DNA of 64,000 bases, taken from NCBI RefSeq assembly GCF_042675705.1, contig NZ_JBHTJJ010000005.1. One strand, 5' to 3'. Both the position numbers and the translations under genes were made by a program. Below the pieces are notes generated by a model. The model ran no database searches, was not told the DNA's origin, and saw only the letters and a list, made by a program, of their open reading frames with translations. Below, one piece after another: positions 58,683 to 64,000 of the stretch. Positions within the stretch are counted from its first letter, which is position 1. Each line of letters opens with the position of its first letter. Source of the DNA: Ruegeria arenilitoris (lineage in GTDB: Bacteria > Pseudomonadota > Alphaproteobacteria > Rhodobacterales > Rhodobacteraceae).

Positions 58683-59225
58683 CTACTTCCGTCGCAGATG
58701 TTCGTCCAATCTGGGCATGATTTCCACGAAATTGCAGGGCCGGTGGCGATAATCCAGCTGTTTTTCCAAAATGCCGTCCCAGGCATCCTTGCAGGCCCCC
58801 GGGCTGCCCGGCAGCGCAAACAGATAGGTTCCGCCGGCGACGCCACCTGTGGCCCGCGACTGTACCGCCGAGGTTCCGATCTTCTCCATCGAAATCAAGG
58901 TGAAGACGGTGCCAAAAGCCTCGATTTCCTTTTCGTAGACATCGCGATGCGCCTCGACCGTGACATCGCGCCCGGTCAAGCCGGTGCCGCCGGTCGAGAT
59001 CACCACGTCAATCTCGGGGTCGGCGACCCACGCCCGCAACTGCTCGGCGATCTGGGCGCGCTCGTCCTGAATGATCTTGCGGTCGGCCACGGTGTGCCCC
59101 GCACGCTCGATCCGGTCGACCAACGTTTGCCCCGAACGATCTTCGGCCAGTGACCGCGTATCCGATACGGTCAGCACAGCGATGCGGATGGGAATGAATT
59201 CCATAGTCTCATCAATTCGGGACAT
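58683..59225 (-). CDS. moaB: molybdenum cofactor biosynthesis protein B
   Basis: A 180-residue MogA/MoaB-fold protein: IRIAVLTVSDTRSLAEDRSG, VISTGGTGLTGRDVT and LFALPGSPGACKDAW. It adenylylates molybdopterin in organisms lacking MogA, upstream of MoeA. It begins 6 bases after the LysE gene stop on the same strand and lies 16 kb from the moeA-mobAB cluster. N-terminus MSRIDETMEFIPIRI is close to E. coli MoaB. Confidence 0.93.
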   Translation of the reverse strand: MSRIDETMEFIPIRIAVLTVSDTRSLAEDRSGQTLVDRIERAGHTVADRKIIQDERAQIAEQLRAWVADPEIDVVISTGGTGLTGRDVTVEAHRDVYEKEIEAFGTVFTLISMEKIGTSAVQSRATGGVAGGTYLFALPGSPGACKDAWDGILEKQLDYRHRPCNFVEIMPRLDEHLRRK

Positions 59226-59231
59226 GTCGTG

Positions 59232-59852
59232 TCAGGCTCTTTCCATGATGGCCAACCGGGCCGCCAGCGCGACGAACACGCCGCCACTGACCCAGCCGAG
59301 AATTCGCGAAGCCCGCGGGCTTGAAATCAGCGCTCGCCCGGCGCCGCCGGCAAATGACCCTACCAGGGCATTCACGACGAACCCGCCCAGAGCGATGATC
59401 GCGCCCAGCAGCAGAAACTGGGCCAGAACCGATCCGTTGGCCGGCGAGACGAATTGCGGGATGAAGGCCAGAACAAACAGAATGATCTTGGGATTCGTCA
59501 TGTTGACCAGCATCCCCTCGCGAAAGGCATGGCCCGACGGCTTCATTGGAGCGTCAGTCCGGACCGCACCGTTCCGGATGGCGCCCCAAGCCAGATACAG
59601 CAGGTAGGCCACGCCCAGCCAGCGAATGACGTCGAACAGCCAGGGCATAGCCGCGACTGCCGCGCCTAGTCCCAGCCCAGCCAGCAGAACATGAACCATC
59701 AGACCGGTCGAAACACCCGCGCTGGCCACGATGGCCGACCGGGCACCGGACCGCAGTCCAAGCCCGAAACAGAACATCATGTCAGCCCCCGGTGTCATGT
59801 TCAGCGCGATGGCGGCTGGGATGAAGGTCAACAGTGTTGCGTATTCGATCAT
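59232..59852 (-). CDS. LysE family amino acid exporter
   Basis: A 206-residue membrane protein with six hydrophobic segments. The N-terminal AIALNMTPGADMMFCFGLGLRSG and later GMLVNMTNPKIILFVLAFIPQF are the standard LysE/RhtB landmarks. It exports an amino acid or homoserine lactone-like compound. ATG 59852 overlaps the stop of the metallophosphoesterase gene (ATGA at 59849-59852). Confidence 0.9.
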   Translation of the reverse strand: MIEYATLLTFIPAAIALNMTPGADMMFCFGLGLRSGARSAIVASAGVSTGLMVHVLLAGLGLGAAVAAMPWLFDVIRWLGVAYLLYLAWGAIRNGAVRTDAPMKPSGHAFREGMLVNMTNPKIILFVLAFIPQFVSPANGSVLAQFLLLGAIIALGGFVVNALVGSFAGGAGRALISSPRASRILGWVSGGVFVALAARLAIMERA

Positions 59853-60448
59853 GGATCGACCTCGAACCAATTCACCTTGGGCCCCAGATTTGCGATCCGG
59901 GTGCGACCGATCTCGCCGCGATAGCCCCAGCTGTCGTGGATATGACCGCACAGAGCAAAGTCAGGTTGAATCCGTTCCACCGCGTCGCGCACCGCAGTCG
60001 ATCCGATCGATTGCCCCTGCGAGGTCCGATCGCCTTTGCCCTTGGGCGGGGCATGCGTGATCAGGATGTCCGCCGACGCGCAGCGATTGAGCAGCTCTGC
60101 CGCCTCGGCTTCGGTCAGGTCGCAGGACCAGTCACCAAATGGCGTGACCGGTACGCCATAGCCAAGTCCGAACAGGCGCAGCCCGTCCACGGTCATGCCT
60201 GTTCCGTGCAGAACATGCACGCCGTCCGGCACGGCCGCCGCCAGTTCCTCGGCGCTTTCGGCGTTGCCGGGAACCAGAACCATCGGCGCGGATATGCCGG
60301 AAAGCATATCCATCGCCTCGTCCAGCCCCTGACGCATGTTGCAGTAATCACCTGCGCCGATCACCAGGTCAGCTTCGACGCTGGCTGCCACCAGTTCAGC
60401 AGCCCGATTGCGAGCCATGTGCAGGTCGGAAAAGGCCAGAACCTTCAT
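59849..60448 (-). CDS. metallophosphoesterase
   Basis: A 199-residue calcineurin-like phosphoesterase: AFSDLHMARN, VIGAGDYCN, LVPGNAES (GNAE instead of the common GNHE), ILITHAPPKG and CGHIHDSWG. It hydrolyses a phosphomonoester or diester; substrate unknown. ATG 60448 overlaps the UDG stop (ATGA at 60445-60448). It forms a coupled row UDG-phosphoesterase-LysE-moaB. Confidence 0.88.
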   Translation of the reverse strand: MKVLAFSDLHMARNRAAELVAASVEADLVIGAGDYCNMRQGLDEAMDMLSGISAPMVLVPGNAESAEELAAAVPDGVHVLHGTGMTVDGLRLFGLGYGVPVTPFGDWSCDLTEAEAAELLNRCASADILITHAPPKGKGDRTSQGQSIGSTAVRDAVERIQPDFALCGHIHDSWGYRGEIGRTRIANLGPKVNWFEVDP

Positions 60449-61218
60449 CCCTTGTTCTCCAGATATGCGCGCAGATCCAACAGATCGGCCCAGGCCTGGC
60501 GCTTGGCAAGGGGCTGGCGCAGCAGATAGGCGGGGTGCAGCATGGGCAGAACCGGCAGATTCAGCGCCTGATCCCACTTCCCGCGCAGACGCGTGATGCC
60601 GCGCTTGTTCAGAACCGCCTGGCAGCTGATGTTGCCCATTACCACCAGGACCTTTGGCTTGGACAGGGCCACGTGCCGTTCCAAAAACGGCTGCATCATC
60701 GCGATCTCGTCCGGCCGCGGGTCCCTGTTCTGCGGCGGGCGCCAGGGCAGGACATTGGTGATGTAGACGTTCTTGGCGCGGTCCAAGTCTATCGCGGCCA
60801 GCATCCGATCCAGCAGCTGCCCGGCGCGGCCAACGAACGGCTTGCCCACGCGGTCCTCATCACGGCCCGGAGCCTCGCCGACGATCATGACAGGCGCGCC
60901 GGCGGTGCCATCGGCAAAGACCAGGTGCCGCGCGCCGCGCTTCAGGTCGCAATGAGCGAACGCCTCCATCGCCGCGCGCAGCTGATCCAGAGACGATGCG
61001 GCCGCGGCCGCCTTTTTCGCCTCGGCCACCGGGTCCAGCGCAACCGGCTTCTGCGGCGCGGCCTGAGGCGCGGCAGGTTTCCGCGCCTTGGGCGCCGTGT
61101 CCGGCAGGGCATAGCGATCGACCGGGGTGTCGCCGATCGCGTCGGTTACGCCCAGCTCAACCTGCCATTCCAGCAGGGCACGCGCGGTGTAGGGGTCAAG
61201 GGCCGATTCCATGCCCAT
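60445..61218 (-). CDS. uracil-DNA glycosylase family 4-like protein
   Basis: A 257-residue member of the family 4/SPO1-polymerase-like UDG group: GEAPGRDEDRVGKPFVGRAG (motif A) and MLHPAYLLR (motif B). Residues about 40-80 are an Ala/Pro/Lys-rich linker. Family 4 enzymes hold a [4Fe-4S] cluster with four Cys; here only two Cys exist (AHCDLKRG and NISCQAV), so no such cluster can form in the usual way. The start is ATG 61218 or 61212; neither has a clear ribosome site. Confidence 0.85.
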   Translation of the reverse strand: MGMESALDPYTARALLEWQVELGVTDAIGDTPVDRYALPDTAPKARKPAAPQAAPQKPVALDPVAEAKKAAAAASSLDQLRAAMEAFAHCDLKRGARHLVFADGTAGAPVMIVGEAPGRDEDRVGKPFVGRAGQLLDRMLAAIDLDRAKNVYITNVLPWRPPQNRDPRPDEIAMMQPFLERHVALSKPKVLVVMGNISCQAVLNKRGITRLRGKWDQALNLPVLPMLHPAYLLRQPLAKRQAWADLLDLRAYLENKG

Positions 61219-61297
61219 CAATCTACTCAGCTTTGCGGGAAGCGAAAGCAAATTGGCCTTGCCTTGGCGCATTGCCGGGCCGACGATGGTCCCCGTC

Positions 61298-61912
61298 ATG
61301 ACGCGAACCCTGGGCCTTCTGCTGATCACTCTGTTCGCCCTGCTGCCCGGCGGGTCGGAGGCACAGTCGTTTCTCAACAATCAAGGACAATGCCGCGGGG
61401 GCCAGTTTCAGTGCGGTCTGAAATGCTGCTCGGTCGGCCAACGCTGCAGCTATGACGGGTTCTGCATTCAGGCCGGGGGCACCTATTGCGGCGGCGGGCG
61501 GTCCTGCGGGCCGTTCGAGAAATGCGTGGCCGGAGGCACCAGATGCGCGCCCGCGGGCGCGAACAAATGCGCCTCGCGGCTGGATTGCCCCAGCGGGTCC
61601 TTCTGCAACGCGCGCGGCGAATGCGAGCGCAGTTCGCCCGACTTCGACCCCTCTCCGCAACCGGCAACGCCCTGCGACGACGGGCGGACCTGCGCAGCCG
61701 GTTCGACCTGCCTGCCGGGCGGCGGCTGCACCCGCCCCGGCTGGTACCTGTGCGAAGAGACCGGATCGCAATGCCGCACCGGGTTCAAATGCTCGGCCAA
61801 TCAGGGCTGCGTGCCCAGAAAGGCCGTCGATTGCGGATACGGCAAGTGGTGCAGACCCGGCGAGCAGTGCCTGCCCGAAGGCGGATGCGAGAAACTGCCC
61901 GATGAGGACTGA
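61298..61912 (+). CDS. secreted cysteine-rich repeat protein
   Basis: A 204-residue exported protein. The signal peptide (about 1-22, LGLLLITLFALLPGGSEA) is followed by 26 cysteines in about 165 residues. Modules 2-6 each have four Cys spaced by about five residues: 64-70-76-83, 91-97-103-109, 126-132-138-144, 152-159-165-171, 179-185-191-197. Modules are joined by seven residues except for a Pro-rich linker at 110-125. Module 1 has six Cys (32, 39, 43, 44, 50, 56). It is divergent from the UDG gene and upstream of pyrB. Function unknown; probably disulfide-bonded. Confidence 0.8.
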   Translation: MTRTLGLLLITLFALLPGGSEAQSFLNNQGQCRGGQFQCGLKCCSVGQRCSYDGFCIQAGGTYCGGGRSCGPFEKCVAGGTRCAPAGANKCASRLDCPSGSFCNARGECERSSPDFDPSPQPATPCDDGRTCAAGSTCLPGGGCTRPGWYLCEETGSQCRTGFKCSANQGCVPRKAVDCGYGKWCRPGEQCLPEGGCEKLPDED

Positions 61913-61977
61913 CTCCAGTTGCCCCGAGGCGCTGCGCTTTCTATAAGCGGCGCGACTGTCAGACAGGAGCCCGGCCC

Positions 61978-62913
61978 ATGCGTTTCGCCCATCGTCACCT
62001 ACTTGGCATCGAGCATCTGTCCCAATCCGACATCACCGCCATTCTGGACCTGGCCGAAAAATACGTCGATCTGAACCGGCAATCGGCCAAGCACTCGGAC
62101 GTTCTGGCGGGGCTGACCCAGATCAACATGTTCTTCGAGAATTCGACCCGCACGCAGGCCAGCTTCGAACTGGCGGGCAAGCGTCTGGGCGCGGATGTGA
62201 TGAACATGGCGATGCAGGCCAGCTCGATCAAAAAGGGCGAAACCCTGATCGACACGGCAATGACGCTGAACGCGATGCATCCCGACCTGCTGGTGGTGCG
62301 GCATCCGCATTCGGGCGCGGTCGACCTGCTGGCGCAGAAGGTCAACTGCGCGGTGCTGAACGCCGGCGACGGGCGGCACGAGCACCCAACGCAGGCGCTG
62401 CTGGATGCGCTGACCATCCGCCGGGCCAAGGGGCGGCTGCACCGGCTGAACGTGGCGATCTGCGGCGATGTCGCCCATTCCCGCGTGGCGCGGTCCAACC
62501 TGATCCTGCTGGGCAAGATGGAAAACCGCATCCGCCTGATCGGCCCACCGACGCTGGTGCCCGCGCAATTCGCCGAATTCGGGGCCGAGATCTATGACGA
62601 CATGACTGAAGGCCTGCGCGACGTGGACGTTGTGATGATGCTGCGCCTTCAGAAAGAGCGGATGGATGGTGGGTTCATCCCGTCGGAACGGGAATACTAT
62701 CACCGCTATGGCCTAGACGCCGCCAAGCTGGCGCTGGCCAAGCCGGACGCCATCGTGATGCATCCCGGCCCGATGAACCGCGGCGTCGAGATCGACGGCA
62801 CGCTGGCCGATGACATCAATCGCTCGGTCATACAAGAACAGGTCGAGATGGGCGTCGCCGTGCGCATGGCCGCGATGGAGTTGCTGGCCCGCAACCTGAA
62901 GGAGGCAGCATGA
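61978..62913 (+). CDS. pyrB: aspartate carbamoyltransferase catalytic subunit
   Basis: PyrB makes carbamoyl-aspartate, the first committed step of pyrimidine synthesis. The 311-residue protein has the carbamoyl-phosphate motif FFENSTRTQASFELAGKRL, DGRHEHPTQALLD and the aspartate loop MLRLQKERM. No pyrI regulatory gene is nearby. It overlaps the next gene as ATGA, and the run ends in a pyrC-like gene, the arrangement seen where PyrB needs a dihydroorotase-like partner. Confidence 0.96.
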   Translation: MRFAHRHLLGIEHLSQSDITAILDLAEKYVDLNRQSAKHSDVLAGLTQINMFFENSTRTQASFELAGKRLGADVMNMAMQASSIKKGETLIDTAMTLNAMHPDLLVVRHPHSGAVDLLAQKVNCAVLNAGDGRHEHPTQALLDALTIRRAKGRLHRLNVAICGDVAHSRVARSNLILLGKMENRIRLIGPPTLVPAQFAEFGAEIYDDMTEGLRDVDVVMMLRLQKERMDGGFIPSEREYYHRYGLDAAKLALAKPDAIVMHPGPMNRGVEIDGTLADDINRSVIQEQVEMGVAVRMAAMELLARNLKEAA

Positions 62914-63428
62914 GCGATCTGGACATCTCCGCTGGCGAGCGCGGCGTGATCCGCCTGTTCGCGCTGAACATGCGGCCCGAAGAGGCGAAGTTCTTGCGCG
63001 AGCCCGGCGCGGCGGATCAGGTCCTTGGGGTCTCGGGGCTGGACCCTGAGCAGATCGACGTGTTTCCGGTGTCCGACCTCGAGGATCTAGGCCTCTACGG
63101 CTATCTCAGCGAAGGCTGCGGCGTGTCCGAGGACCAGTTGGACCGGGCCAAGCTAGACGCGGTCGACGGCTGGGTTCTGGTGCTGCGCAGCGCGGCCCTG
63201 AGCGGGCGCGCGGCCAAATTGAACCCCGATCCGCGTCTGCGCCTGATCGGCCTTTACACCGAAGAGGCCACGAATTGGAGCGGCGGCACCATCGAGACCG
63301 AAAGCGCGCGGCCGTACTCGGCCGCGCAAAATCCAGTTTCGAGCGGACAGCCCCGCCGGACGGGATCGGCCTTGCTTGCCTTGATCATCCTGCTGGTCAT
63401 CGGAGGTGCTCTTTGGCTGATCCTGTGA
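62910..63428 (+). CDS. hypothetical tail-anchored protein of the pyrB operon
   Basis: A 172-residue protein with a hydrophilic domain (IRLFALNMRPEEAKFLRE, WVLVLRSAALSGRAAKL) and one C-terminal transmembrane helix (about 153-172), so it is probably tail-anchored with the domain in the cytosol. Its start overlaps the pyrB stop, and its own stop overlaps the next gene, so all are translated together. Not recognised; I recall similar genes between pyrB and pyrC in other Rhodobacteraceae. Confidence 0.8.
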   Translation: MSDLDISAGERGVIRLFALNMRPEEAKFLREPGAADQVLGVSGLDPEQIDVFPVSDLEDLGLYGYLSEGCGVSEDQLDRAKLDAVDGWVLVLRSAALSGRAAKLNPDPRLRLIGLYTEEATNWSGGTIETESARPYSAAQNPVSSGQPRRTGSALLALIILLVIGGALWLIL

Positions 63429-63799
63429 CCTTTGCGCCGGACAAGGGCGCCTATGTCCGCACCAACGCGTGGCTGGCCGCGGGCGCGATGGCGGGGGCGA
63501 TGCTCGTGCTGTGGCTGATCGGAAATCCCTATGTCTGGACCGGCGCCCCGGCCGGTCTGGCGGCGGTGGGCGTCCGAGCGTGGTACCTTGCCTCGGAGGA
63601 ACTGGTGGCCAACTGGCAGATGACCGACACCACCCTGACCGGACCCGGCGGACGCAGCGTGCCGCTGAACCAGATCGCGGCCGTGAATATCATGGGCAGC
63701 TTCGTGCAGATCGTCACCAAAGGCGGCGACAAGCACCTGATCAAGTACCAGGCCGACCCGGCCACCACCAAAGCCGCGATTGAAAGGGCAATGGCATGA
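63413..63799 (+). CDS. small membrane protein with PH-like domain (TTG start)
   Basis: The frame is best started at TTG 63413, which has GGAGG six bases upstream; no ATG or GTG fits. The 128-residue product has two hydrophobic segments (about 18-50) then a bacterial PH-like pattern: WQMTDTTLTGPGGRSVPLNQIAAVNIMGSFVQIVTKGG (about 66-105, quoted here only as a region of strands). It overlaps its neighbours on both sides (16 bases upstream, ATGA downstream). Function unknown. Confidence 0.75.
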   Translation: MADPVTFAPDKGAYVRTNAWLAAGAMAGAMLVLWLIGNPYVWTGAPAGLAAVGVRAWYLASEELVANWQMTDTTLTGPGGRSVPLNQIAAVNIMGSFVQIVTKGGDKHLIKYQADPATTKAAIERAMA

Positions 63800-64000
63800 C
63801 CAAGCTGATCTTCACCAACGCCCGCCTGATCGACCCCGAAGCCGGAACCGACGCGCCGGGCTGGCTGCATGTGGCCGACGGGCGCATCGTGGCCAAGGGC
63901 GACGGTTCGGTGCCCCAAAAGGAAGCGCAGGTGATTGATTGCGGCGGTCAGTGTCTGGCCCCCGGCATCGTCGATATCGGCGTCAAGGTCTGCGAGCCGG
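63796..64000 (+). CDS. dihydroorotase-like protein, N-terminal part (cut by window end)
   Basis: The first 68 codons of an amidohydrolase start MTKLIFTNARLIDPEAGTDA and continue with VIDCGGQCLAPGIVDIGV then KVCEP. This is the dihydroorotase N-terminus, but where active enzymes have DxHxH (metal ligands) this reads Asp60-Ile-Gly62-Val-Lys64. That points to a PyrC'/PyrX-type non-catalytic partner of PyrB, as known in Pseudomonas. The rest lies beyond the window. Start overlaps the upstream stop (ATGA at 63796-63799). Confidence 0.85.
   Translation, partial: MTKLIFTNARLIDPEAGTDAPGWLHVADGRIVAKGDGSVPQKEAQVIDCGGQCLAPGIVDIGVKVCEP

Noticed and set aside
1..64000. CRISPR arrays, insertion sequences, prophage genes, tRNA or rRNA genes
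   Set aside because: No regularly spaced direct repeats, transposase motifs, integrase genes or tRNA cloverleaf-like stretches were recognised by reading.

Overview
The window reads as a chromosomal segment of a high-GC alphaproteobacterium, most likely a marine Rhodobacteraceae of the Roseobacter group (Ruegeria-like). That placement is inferred from gene content and order: a sucCDAB-lpd cluster, the 44-residue aa3-type oxidase subunit IV, a TIGR02302/DUF4175 protein next to lysA, ftsEX fused by overlap to plsC, PHB genes, a DUF465 protein, and pyrB linked to a pyrC-like gene. About 74 protein genes are supported. They are tightly packed and often overlap as ATGA or TGATG. No rRNA, tRNA, insertion sequence, phage gene or CRISPR array was seen, and no stretch over 300 bases lacks a gene.

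Layout. 1-9.2 kb: TCA-cycle operon sucC-sucD-DUF805-sucA-sucB-(small ORF)-lpd behind a twin palindrome. 9.2-10.5 kb: TetR regulator and divergent flavodoxin-fold quinone reductase sharing three evenly spaced operators. 10.5-14.4 kb: PPOX protein, plsC, ftsX, ftsE and a divergent MJ0042 zinc-ribbon protein. 14.4-22.4 kb: TIGR02302, lysA, a TetR-controlled cassette, two tiny lipoproteins, argH, divergent tlpA-like gene. 22.4-25.4 kb: small proteins, fatty acid hydroxylase, EAL protein. 25.6-27.7 kb: phaA and phaB. 27.8-31.1 kb: small ORF, LysR, EamA exporter, DUF465, methyltransferase, DUF2007. 31.1-36.4 kb: polyprenyl synthase, ispE, TPR protein, ETF-ubiquinone oxidoreductase. 36.5-39.8 kb: soxR, VOC protein, greA, membrane protein, GNAT. 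39.8-43.1 kb: moeA-mobB-mobA-fdhD. 43.1-47.4 kb: azlCD, a lipoprotein, aa3 subunit IV, a PLA2-like secreted protein overlapping a membrane glycerophosphodiesterase. 47.5-53.7 kb: DUF6173, MBL hydrolase, acyl-CoA dehydrogenase, Sua5/TsaC, YqgE, orphan DsbD N-terminal domain, Nudix. 53.7-61.2 kb: RND pump with adaptor, moaB, LysE, phosphoesterase, uracil-DNA glycosylase. 61.3-64 kb: a 26-cysteine secreted repeat protein, then pyrB with two small membrane proteins and a truncated-by-window dihydroorotase-like gene.

Most of this is core metabolism. The items that stand out are the secreted C-x5-C-x5-C-x5-C repeat protein (61298-61912), the pyrB operon with a dihydroorotase lacking its metal-binding histidines, the PLA2-like/GDPD overlapping pair, a previously easy-to-miss 51-residue lipoprotein related to its neighbour, a uracil-DNA glycosylase with only two cysteines, and several well-formed operator palindromes (150-184, 9852-9916, 19000-19060, 25484-25499).
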